Assembly: GCF_000308435.1 (NCBI RefSeq)
Contig: NZ_BAFR01000196.1
Location: 1-43,664, forward strand
From: Nocardia araoensis NBRC 100135
GTDB taxonomy: Bacteria > Actinomycetota > Actinomycetes > Mycobacteriales > Mycobacteriaceae
DNA: 43,664 nt
Direction: 5' to 3'
The notes under the pieces are model-generated. The model saw only the letters and a list, made by a program, of their open reading frames with translations. It was not told the DNA's origin and made no database searches. A program made the translations under genes and the position numbers. Shown piece by piece: positions 38,601 to 40,040 of this stretch; position 1 is the stretch's first letter, and every line of letters starts with the position of its first letter.

Positions 38601-40040
38601 CCCCGCGGGCCCCTCCGGGTTGGCCACGAATCGCTCGGCGGTCAGGCCGGGCCGGGCGACGTAGCCGCGGGCCAGTTGCACGCCTGCCAGGTACAGCTCG
38701 CCGACGACGCCGCGCGCCACCGGACGCAGGCTGTCGTCGAGCACCAGCAGCTCCGTGTCGTCGGCGGCGACGCCGATCGGCACACCCGCCACGTCGAGGC
38801 CGGTCACCTCGTGCGCGGTCACGTCGACCGCCGCCTCGGTGGGCCCGTACAGGTTGTGCAGCGTCGCGCCGCAGACGTCGCGGAAGGCCGCGGCGGTGGC
38901 GGCCGGAAGCGCCTCGCCCGAAGCGAACACCAGCCGCAGCGAGTCCACCGCGGCCGATCCCGGCTCGGCGACGAAGACCGCGAGCATGGACGGCACGAAA
39001 TGCGCCACCGTGACGCCGCGTTCGGCGATCACGCGCGCCAGGTAGGCCGGGTCGCGATGACCGTCCGGCTCCGCGACGACCAACCGCGCGCCGACCTGCA
39101 ACGGCCAGAACAACTCCCACACCGACACGTCGAAGGCGCACGGCGTCTTCTGCAACACCACGTCGTCGGCGCGCAGCCGGTACATCCGTTGCCGCCAGCG
39201 CAGATTCGCCACGATCGCGCGGTGCGGCACGGCGACGCCCTTCGGCCTGCCGGTCGACCCGGAGGTGAAGATCACGTAGGCGAGGTCGTCGGCCGACAGC
39301 GCGACGGCAGGCGCTTCCGGCGTGGGCGAGCCCGCGAATTCATCGATCCGCAACGTCGCGACCGCGCGGCCGAAGTCGGGCTGGTCGCGCGTGGTGGTCA
39401 GCACGAGCACCGGCTCGGCGGCTGCGAGCACGTAGGCGATGCGGTCGGCCGGATGATCCGGGTCGATCGGCAGGTACGCGCCGCCCGCCCGCAGGATCGC
39501 GTACATGCCGACCAGCAGGTCGATCGAGCGGCGGACGGCCAAGCCCACCAGCGTGTCCCGCCCGACGCCGAGTTCCCCCAGGTGGTGGGCCAGCGCGTTG
39601 ACCCGGCCGTGGAATTCGGCGTAGGTGAGCGCGGCGCCCGCGTATTCGACGGCGATCGCGTCCGGGGTTCGCCACACCTGCTCCTCGAACAGGCTCACCA
39701 ACGTCTCCACCGGCGCGACGGTGCTCGCCGGAAGCTCGGGCACGACCGCGAGCGCGTCGTCGAGCAGCGCGTCCAGCACCGCGCCGAGCGCGCCGTCACC
39801 GGATTCCAGCAGCGCGGGCAGGCGACCGGAGACCACTACCGGCACCAGCGCGTCCGCGCCCACCCCCGCGCCCATGACTTCGGACAGCGCCGCGAGTTCG
39901 TCGGCAAGCGCCGCGTAGGTGACGGTGAGCTCCCCGTGCCGCAGCGCCACCCGCTGCGGGTCCAGCCCGGCGACGGTCGTGATGAGGCCGGGCAGGTCGT
40001 CGATGCCGTAGCCGCGGCGCACGGCGTCTGCGTGGGTCAT
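14655..40040 (-). CDS. giant non-ribosomal peptide synthetase, 8461 residues, A1-T1-(C-A-T)x7-TE
   Basis: This single protein carries eight adenylation, eight carrier and seven condensation domains plus a terminal thioesterase. Carrier serines (phosphopantetheine sites) are 650, 1711, 2842, 3916, 4976, 6036, 7084 and 8152. The first condensation histidines are at 839, 1908, 3037, 4102, 5154, 6221 and 7273. The core YGPTE motifs of A1-A8 start at 398, 1463, 2595, 3665, 4727, 5783, 6835 and 7904. All A domains keep the GK-[LV/I]-DR lysine region. No E, Cy, MT, KS or reductase domain was seen. It starts with an A-domain-like extra segment (1-112) and lacks the C domain for A1; that C domain ends the upstream protein. 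The stop of that protein overlaps this ATG (TGATG), and GGAAGGA lies 10 nt upstream. Pocket codes, read by hand against GrsA: A1 DVWHFSLVDK (Ser), A2 DVWDFILVSK, A3 DVPHFSGVEK, A4 DVWEHGAISK, A5 DVWHFSLVDK (Ser), A6 DVWDFILVSK, A7 DALFTGTVIK, A8 DLWTLILVSK. The product is an unidentified peptide. Confidence 0.95.
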   Translation of the reverse strand: MTHADAVRRGYGIDDLPGLITTVAGLDPQRVALRHGELTVTYAALADELAALSEVMGAGVGADALVPVVVSGRLPALLESGDGALGAVLDALLDDALAVVPELPASTVAPVETLVSLFEEQVWRTPDAIAVEYAGAALTYAEFHGRVNALAHHLGELGVGRDTLVGLAVRRSIDLLVGMYAILRAGGAYLPIDPDHPADRIAYVLAAAEPVLVLTTTRDQPDFGRAVATLRIDEFAGSPTPEAPAVALSADDLAYVIFTSGSTGRPKGVAVPHRAIVANLRWRQRMYRLRADDVVLQKTPCAFDVSVWELFWPLQVGARLVVAEPDGHRDPAYLARVIAERGVTVAHFVPSMLAVFVAEPGSAAVDSLRLVFASGEALPAATAAAFRDVCGATLHNLYGPTEAAVDVTAHEVTGLDVAGVPIGVAADDTELLVLDDSLRPVARGVVGELYLAGVQLARGYVARPGLTAERFVANPEGPAGERMYRTGDLVRWAPGAEGGPDELEYLGRTDFQVKLRGLRIELGEVESALLRHPRVTQAAVVLHRHASGDHLVGYVVGEAVDTAEVLDSVRRELPEYMVPTLLVPLAAMPLNPNGKLDRRALPAPEFGSGTAAYRAPGTETEAAVAAVFAELLGVARVSADDDFFVLGGNSLLATRAIARIAAAIGATVDVREFFDRPTVAAVAAAAHPAATRPPLVAGPRPDRIPLSPAQRRMWFLNRFGADTDQARDLGAAAVDNIPVALRLRGPLDVAALSAAITDLVARHEVLRTVYPQTADGPVQSVRRVHAVFDLTPAEVPAERLVAAIRRAAGQGFDVTEEIPVRVRLLRCGPEDHALVLVVHHIAADGVSLGPLMRDLAAAYAARCDGRGPEWAPLAVQYADYALWQQRVLGSETDPESVAARQLAFWRAELADLPGQLDLPADRPRPAAASYQGATYGFAVDAALRSGVETLAARVRATPFMVLHAALAALLARLSGTADIAIGTPVAGRGDAALDDLVGMFVNTLVLRTEVDGARGFADLVAHAADRDLRAFAHADIPFEQLVEALNPARSAARHPLFQVALFMQNIGPIALTMPDLDTEQVDWDSGFAKFDLQLTVSDAADGYRAEFTYATDLFDASTVREFAAKFVRLLRAAVDDPDAPVGDLPLLDAGELDYVTASWNASGHKVPDRFLHDGFDAQVRRTPDAVAVVTDSERLTYAELSDRADRLARMLIGIGVGPEALVVLAMPRSVELVVAMYAVARAGGAYVPVDPAHPAERIRHILDTARPHAVLTTGDAGLDAETAASVPVYRLDELDLSAYPCGKIGDRERHGALHPQHPAYVIFTSGSTGKPKGVAVGHQAIANQLAWMHAEYRPRTGDVYLQKTASTFDVSLWGYFLPLRAGATLLLAAPDGHRDPRYLAETVARHGVTLTDFVPSMLAVFAAHAEPGELDSLRAVFVIGEALPPETVTAFRQVCDAGLHNLYGPTEAAVSITNREVTEADSPQVPIGEPEWNSQVYVLDGRLRPAPIGVPGELYLAGAQLARGYHGRVDLTADRFVANPFGPPGTRMYRTGDLVRWSRDGELIYLGRIDFQVKFRGQRIELAEIETALLAAPGVGQAAARLVTGPAGEFLAGYVIAAPGAAVDSEAVKAAVAKSLPSYMVPTALVELDEFPRNTSGKLDRAALPAPVLAAERFRPPVNAAQRLVAAVFAQVLRVERAGLDDDFFALGGSSLDATQVTARTGEAAGVRVPVRALFDAPTVEGFAAAVERLGAAGAPRLPLARRPRPDRVPLSPAQQRLWFLNRVESQDGADSVYNLPIVLRLTGRLDVTALERAVLDVLARHESLRTTYPETDDGPCQSVLDAADIGLSLHPVPIDRSAARDAVAGIVRAGFDVTAELPCRVALLSVDRVDEARGVTGDEYVLVFVVHHIAADALSMVPLVTDLVRAYLARLTGRRPDWEPLPVQYADYSLWHRELLGVDDVPGDLAYQQLRFWQDVLAGAPAQLPLPADHPRPAVPSYEGAAVDFVIEPEVTAGLRALARRSGATLFMTLHAAFAATLARLSGSADIVIGSPVGGRGERALDGLVGMFVNTLALRTRVAADASFAALLTDVRDGDLAAFANADLPFERLVDVLAVDRSAGAHPLFQVMFSFEAATPAFDEKSMEVPWLSVHPVEIPDTGAKFDLHLVVTERAAGLSGTLRYATDLFDDATVESFADRFRRMLVAVAVDAGARIGDIELLSDTERTRVLREWNATDHPLLESDTLPSLFAAQVARTPDAPAVTFEEATSVGTSPGRHAATSRSAALRYSSADQPATIGDEALAHPSPDHPATIGEAALAHPAPHPPMSGSATLTYSEFAARVNRLARWLVAQGVGPESLVAIGIRRSVDLVVGMYAVSVAGGAYVPLDPDHPAERTAHILATAAPVCVLTAGADLNCGLPETRIDELDLSGYPDAPLTDADRRAPLRPANTAYVLFTSGSTGRPKGVAMSHRGIVNRLRWMQSAYAALGPGDALLQKTPATFDVSVPEFFWPLQVGARMVLARPDGHRDPAYLARLIRAEGVTAAHFVPSMLAVFVAGEFDAPSLREVFCSGEALPVGVAQRMRALTGARVHNGYGPTEAAVEVTFHEVRDTDFETVPMGKPIWNTRTYVLDARLRPVPAGVPGELYLAGAQLARGYLDRPGLTGDRFVADPFGPPGERMYRTGDLVRWNATGELEFLGRTDFQVKIRGLRVELGEIEAVLLATPAVTQAVVLVRDDRDVGERLVAYLVTDEPVDVAAVRDAVAQRLPGYMVPQAFVVLDQFPLNASGKLDRSALPAPAIAPTVFEAPSGEAEKLVAETFSALLGVTEIGAEDDFFALGGNSLSATQLAARLGKATGAEVAVRTIFDAPTVRALARRIAVEAPAETGPVALPPLTPQERGGAIPLSIAQQRMWFLNRFDTTSGAYNIPFALRLTGALNVPALEAAIADVIARHETLRTIYPEHDGGATQVVLPAGTKLVDLVARPVPAAQVPDLVAAAARAGFDVTAEVPLRVRLLRVADDAEASGHQVHVLLFVVHHIAADGWSFAPLTRDLANAYVARCADTAPAPGALPVQYADFAIWQRAALGSADDPASVLARQLAYWTDRLAGLPEVLTLPSDRPRPAAATNRGGALTGRLDAALHEQIRELAATHRATPFMVLHTALAVLLSRYGAGRDVVIGAPVAGRGEEALDELVGMFVNTLVLRTEVRPDATLAELLHSVRAADLAAFDHAAVPFEQLVEVLNPVRSQAHAPLYQVALTLQNQTAPEFRLHRLAIAPLEIGAAPIQLDLDWTLTDRYTADGAPDGIDVHLHYALDLFDEPTVAGFLAAFERVLRAMARDARTAVGAVELMSVAERGMLLSDRNATARPLPAETLDDLLTARVAATPHRVGVRYEDESVTYAEFASRVNRLARTLIQAGVGPEDIVGLAASRSIDMLVAMYAIVRAGAAYLPIDPAHPAERTTQVVATAAPRLVLTAGGATLPAFDGVPVLDLTDLDLADVADGPVTDAERIAALRADNTAYVLFTSGSTGRPKGVAVTHRAIMNQLRWLEFRYRVTASDRILQRAPLTFDVSVWECFLPIAVGAPLVIARPGGHLDLAYFADLLREHRITIAEYVPSVLAALIGEGMGDALRSFRHLHCGGEALTPDLLAALRGSFDGAVHNAYGPTEAAISAIYHEFTDRDAESERDVAIGRPCWNTRAYVLDAWLRPVPIGVTGELYLAGDQLARGYHARPGLTAERFVADPFGVPGRMMYRTGDLVRWNRDGDLVYLGRNDFQVKLRGQRIELGEIEAVLAAASGVTNAAVLVARDSAGQDCLVGYVTGAAPTPEEVLDEARAHLPAHMVPAHLVVLDEMPLTTVGKLDRSALPAVELTGAAGAFRAPREGTEAVLATLVADLTGAARIGADDDFFAGGGNSLLAMRLVARVNAAFGCALTVREVFEAPTVAELALRAAGSERRDAARPALVPRERPERIPLSLAQTRMWLLHRLDPDSAVYHIPITMRLTGALDLAALRAAVRDVIDRHESLRTVFPADADGPAQVVRTGANVPELPLHPIEVSEPELRAAVLAAVGESFDLRTRIPVRTSLFRVAPEDHVLAVVVHHIAADGVSTAPLARDLMTAYIAHVAGEAPQWRPLPVQYVDFTLWQREALGSADDPDSPLSHQIAYWRAELDGLAPVLELPADRPRPAVASGRGATVEFAIPADLTGAIARLARRHGVSTFMVLHAAYAVLLARLAGVDDVAIGTPVAGRGEQALDDLVGMFVNTLVLRTPIAADSSFAALLGRVREVDVRAFAHADLPFERLVEELNPVRSQAHSPLVQTLLTFEQHDDTELRLPGLTVSAYPLDNGVAQFDLAVELTEHRVATGYALRGVLRYATDLFDQATAETFGARFTRVLRAAVADPSARVGDLELMDDAERALVLDHWNDTAVPVDPAATLISLFEAQVARTPDAPAVTVDGRTLSYAEFAARARRLARWLVGQGVGPDAPVALGMRRSLDLVVGIYAVTLAGGAYVPLDPDHPAERLEYVLSTARPVCVLTSGSDLDAGAARQVRIDRLDLTRYSAEPLTALDRLGTPAPGHTAYVIFTSGSTGRPKGVAVAHAAIVNRLTWMQSAYPLVADDVVLQKTPATFDVSVWEFFWPLAFGARLVVARPDGHRDPAYLARLIVEQRVTTAHFVPAMLEVFLADPLTEKCITLRNVFASGEALPAVAAQRAREVIGARVHNLYGPTEAAVDVTYHEVTDQDLVSVPIGRPVANTRLLVLDARMRPVPVGVPGELYLAGRQLAQGYVARPELTADRFVANPFGPAGARMYRTGDLVSWTDEGELEYLGRTDFQVKLRGLRIEPGEIESALSALDAVAQAVVLVRSDDRSGDQLVAYLVASGGHTIDTDDVRAALSAELPAYMVPTSFVLMERFPVNASGKLDRAALPAPRFATAGYRAPATRTEATVARIVAALLGAERVGADDDFFALGGNSLIATQVAARLGAELDAEIPVRLLFEAPTVTALATRAERLAGTGAKPVLAPRPRPERIPLSPAQQRLWFLNRFDPTETVHNIAVVVRLTGYLDPDILAAAVGDVVARHETLRTVYPDHEGIGYQRILDVGQAQGIQMLEATGALREFVAAPFDLTAEVPLRVGLVTRSDRDHLLALVVHHIAADGFSMGPLAHDLATAYAGRATRTAPAWTALDLQYADYALWQREVLGAEDDPDSVAARQLAYWRETLRALPAQLDLPADRPRPAVASHAAASATVALPPEVGDGIADVAARYEATPFMVVHAALATLLARLSGTADIAIGAPVAGRGDAALDELVGMFVNTLVLRAEVPGSDTFAAVLRRVRERDLDAFAHADVPFERLVEVLDPPRSRARHPLFQIALFFQNLAPVTLDMAGVAVAEYDFDYETTPFDLQLTVTGDTLRWTYATDLFDAATVATFGARFTRLLAAVTADPEQVVGDIDLFGAGELHRVVTEWNDSAHTALADELLLDEFEAQAVATPDDPALVFVPDSATPPSTVTYGDLDRRANRLARHLIATGVGPETLVGLAIRRSPELVIAMYAVLKAGGAYVPIDPDHPARRITHILDTAAPVAVLTTTPDRIEVGDSVATILVDVVALDGYSDDPIAADERPAPIHPGSPAYVIFTSGSTGKPKGVSVSHAAIVNQMTWMQARYGLTAEDVYLQKTATTFDVSLWGYFLPLRVGATLVLAAPDGHRDPAYLTWVCAERRVTVTDFVPSMLSVFAGYVTAAEQRAALESLHTVFVIGEALPAETVRAFGGVSAARVHNLYGPTEAAVSITHRDVTGEIGRTVLPIGNPAWNSRVYVLDSRLRPTLPGVAGELYLAGVQLARGYHGRPDLTADRFVANPFGAPGERMYRTGDSVRWETRGDTAELVYLGRTDFQVKFRGQRVELGEIEAALAAAPGVAQAAARVVTTVTGEVHLVGYVTAAPGAAVAEAEALRAAASTLPSYMLPAALLTLDAFPLNASGKLDRNALPDPVFDRVAYLPPVTLAERLVAAAFESVLDNGPIGVEDHFFALGGNSLSATRVAARLADRLGRRIPVRLLFEAPTVGTLAGLLTAEAAAAEQAVPLVAGPRPELIPLAPVQRGMWFLNRLDPSSAAHNIPVALRIEGELNTDAMIGAFADVVARHETLRTSYPADATGAGRQVILPADGAVGLAVEALDGRAADDRIAEFLDAGFDVTAAVPVRAALLREHATSHVLVAVVHHIAADGYSMNPLLRDLLTAYLSRVLGTEPVWPALAAQYADYALWQTAELESVAAGELSYWSETLRDLPGELELPADRPRPAVASKRGANVRARIGGGAAERIRELALRHDATPFMVVHAALAVLLSRLSGSGDVPIGTPVAGRGAAALDDLVGMFVNTVVLRADVRADESFTDLLARIRAVDLAAFEHASVPFDRVVDELGVERSQDRHPLFTVALSYLNAAADAFAVPGLELTPVGFDERVARFDLQFTVSAEPDADGHLAVELDYATDLFDDATARALLRRFGRLLGTLTARPDAPISAADLLAPAERADLLGRRGDAPVPPRTLGELMAAAVAFDPDAVALIGGERQLTYRMLDEQSARLARMLIGHGLGAEDAVAVAVPRSITSVLAVWAVAKTGAAFVPVDPTYPAERIAHMLTDSGAALGLTIATCRAALPDDVDWLVLDAPSTAARMRRNSAEPVDAAELVRPVRCENPAWMIYTSGSTGTPKGVVATHGGLAGVALAQRDRYLVTADARVLHVASPSFDASMLELLLALSAGAALVIAPPGVYGGAELTALIRDQRVTHAFLTPAVLPTLDPTELDCLRVLTVGGESYGPDTVLRWAPGRSFHNTYGPTETTVIATISAALRPGDPLDLGTPIHGMSAVVLDGRLRPVPIGVTGELYLRGPGLARGYHARPGLSAFRFVADPYGPAGGRLYRTGDLVRWTGSGALRYVGRSDHQVKVRGLRIELGEIDAVLAAHETVRTAVTVGHTDPSGAVSLVAYVVAAEGHTVDTVDLLTHAARSLAAYMVPSSVLVLDELPLTPVGKLDRKALPQPEFRTAAFRAPRTETERTVAQTVAEVLGLDGGVGLDDDFFARGGNSLTATQLAARLADRLSVAVGVRVVFEHPTVAALARALDDASGPSARPALTRRAVTGPVPLSLAQQRMWFLNRLDRQSTAYNIPLAVRLTGELDVAALNAAIGDVVARHDVLRTVYPLHASGPVQVVLPVADSTPVLAPIAVPADDLAAAVADFVGGGFDVTETVPVRARLFAPVDGDAAGTEHVLVVVVHHIAADGSSLAPLARDVMAAYAARKRGGAPDWSPLPVQYTDFSVWQRELLGAEDDPASLLARQIRFWTETLAELPAQLSLPTDRPRPAVVSTRGRHVDFAIAPDVQARLTELGRASGATLFMVLHAAFTVLLARLSGTSDIAVGTPVAGRGAPELDDVVGMFVNTLVLRARVDAGEGFADLLARVRAADVAAFAHADVPFERLVEVLNPERSTARHPLFQVGFSFHNQAEADFSLDGLTATAADFESEVAQFDLHLIVTDRYGSDGTPAGMAASITYATALFDESTVAGFATRLQRLLGAVCADPRLPVGDLALLDPAETERVLVAWNQAGRAFARATLVAAFEAQAARTPGAVAIVDDATTVTYQEFGARVNRLARVLIGRGIGPENLVALAIPRSVDLLVAMYAVLTAGGAYVPLDPAHPLERTASVLAAAGPRLVLTSGRAPMLPATASEHSVVLDISTVSGTVADGPVRDDERIAALSPANTAYVIFTSGSTGAPKGVAVPHAAVAHQLDWMQSEYALDPDDAVLVLTSAAFDLSVWEYWWAPRTGARLVLAPRDAQRDPAALLDLVRRASVTTLTLVPSLLAMLAEASGERRLPLSLRRLLVIGEALPAATVRRVEALTAARIDNLYGPTEAAVSVTRFRTAAGVRQALVPIGTPESGNRVYVLDDRLHPVPAGVTGELYLGGAQLARGYHGSAELTAERFVSDPFGPAGARLYRTGDMVRWSADGNLEYVERRDFQVKIRGYRIELAEIEHALRSRPEIGEAIVVAYDTDGANAVLAGYFTAAQRLDPSVLRAALADVLPSYMVPAVLRQLETLPLTANGKVDRSALPRPEPHAREFRAPGTDLERAVCADFAEILAAERIGLDDNFFERGGNSLLATRLAARLSAGLGEQIPVLWLFAAPTPARLIAQLEQHRSGRGRVDATAAFDVVLPLRTGGAREPLFCIHPAGGVAWSFAGLAAHLDPERDVYGIQSPVLGSEPLPDSIDDWASRYVREIRAVQPDGPYHLLGWSLGGVLAHAVAVQLQEQGQRVAVLAMMDSSLRVAADVAAGVPVADLLGGLLGEAAADADAELDLPRLARRIADLPEPWASFGADRIDRVLGAGAGSLELIRRYRPRPYKGNLVYFTAALDDPTGATGAASWADAVDGTVHNHAVHASHWRMTSDSALARIGHVLTAALADTDRP
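14658..15458 (-). other. NRPS type I thioesterase domain
   Basis: Residues ~8195-8461 form an alpha/beta-hydrolase release domain. The oxyanion-side motif FCIHPAGG is followed by the nucleophile Ser8288 in GWSLGG and MMDSSLR around the acid position. The C-terminal HASHWRM provides the likely catalytic His. It ends the assembly line by hydrolysis or macrocyclization; sequence alone does not decide which. Confidence 0.9.
15459..18665 (-). other. NRPS module 8: C8-A8-T8, code related to A0
   Basis: Residues ~7126-8194. C8 has HHIAADG from His7273. The A8 pocket D-L-W-T-L-I-L-V-S differs from A0 of the upstream subunit only at position 278 (Thr for His), and their flanks (FDLSVWE, IGEALP, DNLYGPTEAAVS) agree. 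The substrate is unassigned. The carrier serine is Ser8152, and it hands the chain to the thioesterase. Confidence 0.75.
18666..21809 (-). other. NRPS module 7: C7-A7-T7, divergent A domain, hydrophobic pocket
   Basis: Residues ~6078-7125. C7 has HHIAADG from His6221. A7 (FDASMLELLLALSAGAA, HAFLTP, LTVGGES, HNTYGPTETTVIAT) is clearly of another lineage than the other A domains here. Its pocket D-A-L-F-T-G-T-V-I is hydrophobic; a Tyr/Phe-like or branched-chain substrate is possible. The carrier serine is Ser7084. Confidence 0.7.
21810..24989 (-). other. NRPS module 6: C6-A6-T6, same code as module 2
   Basis: Residues ~5018-6077. C6 has HHIAADG from His5154. The A6 pocket D-V-W-D-F-I-L-V-S equals A2, and the flanks (FDVSLWGYFLPLR, VTDFVPSML, VFVIGEALP) are nearly the same, so both should load the same unassigned building block. 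The carrier serine is Ser6036. Confidence 0.75.
24990..28166 (-). other. NRPS module 5: C5-A5 (Ser)-T5
   Basis: Residues ~3959-5017. C5 has HHIAADG from His4102. The A5 pocket is D-V-W-H-F-S-L-V-D, identical to A1 and to the EntF serine code. The carrier serine is Ser4976. Confidence 0.8.
28167..31388 (-). other. NRPS module 4: C4-A4-T4, possibly basic amino acid
   Basis: Residues ~2885-3958. C4 has HHIAADG from His3037. The A4 pocket reads D-V-W-E-H-G-A-I-S. Glu278, Ala322 and Ile330 are shared with diaminobutyrate codes and Glu278 with ornithine codes, so a diamino acid is possible, at low confidence. Its ILQRAPLTFDVSVWECF and FRHLHCGGEAL differ from the other A domains. The carrier serine is Ser3916 in GGGNSLLAMR. 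Confidence 0.7.
31389..34781 (-). other. NRPS module 3: C3-A3-T3 with altered C motif, altered pocket and repeat insertion
   Basis: Residues ~1754-2884. C3 reads HHIAADA: the Gly of HHxxxDG is Ala. The A3 pocket D-V-P-H-F-S-G-V-E looks like a serine pocket in which Trp239, Leu322 and Asp331 became Pro, Gly and Glu. A ~60-residue insertion with three 16-residue repeats interrupts the N-terminal part of A3. The carrier serine is Ser2842. Confidence 0.75.
33063..33206 (-). repeat. 48-bp in-frame tandem repeat (3 copies) inside A3
   Basis: The anchor CGTTGC recurs at 33105, 33153 and 33201, exactly 48 nt apart. The translated 16-residue units (2279-2294, 2295-2310, 2311-2326) read ATSRSAALRYSSADQP, ATIGDEALAHPSPDHP and ATIGEAALAHPAPHPP. 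The next 16 residues (MSGSATLTYSEFAARV) are the normal A-domain sequence and share the S-A-x-L-x-Y-S pattern with unit 1. The repeat therefore probably grew from the A domain itself. None of the other A domains here has it. Confidence 0.9.
34782..37967 (-). other. NRPS module 2: C2-A2-T2, substrate unassigned
   Basis: Residues ~692-1753. C2 has intact HHIAADG from His839. The A2 pocket reads D-V-W-D-F-I-L-V-S (FDVSLWGYF, TDFVPS, VFVIGEA, HNLYGPTEAAVS). I do not recognise this code. The acidic Asp278 may favour an amine-bearing side chain. The same nine residues recur in A6. The carrier motif is GGSSLDA with Ser1711. Confidence 0.75.
37968..39704 (-). other. NRPS module 1: A1 (Ser) - T1
   Basis: Residues ~113-691. 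The pocket residues D-V-W-H-F-S-L-V-D match the serine code of EntF, so L-Ser is predicted with good confidence. The carrier serine is Ser650 in LGGNSLLATR. This module has no C domain of its own; the last C domain of the upstream protein must act in trans across the subunit gap. Confidence 0.8.
39705..40040 (-). other. N-terminal A-domain-like extension of the giant NRPS (candidate docking segment)
   Basis: Residues 1-112 precede the real A1 domain. DDLPGLI, then PQRVALRHGELTVTYAALADEL look like the first ~50 residues of an A domain (its N-terminal TYAEL region), followed by a helical Leu/Ala-rich stretch. A true A-domain start (VETLVSLFEEQVWRTPDAIAV) then follows. The segment aligns without gaps to the C-terminal extension of the upstream NRPS (17 identities in 47 by hand). 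Confidence 0.7.
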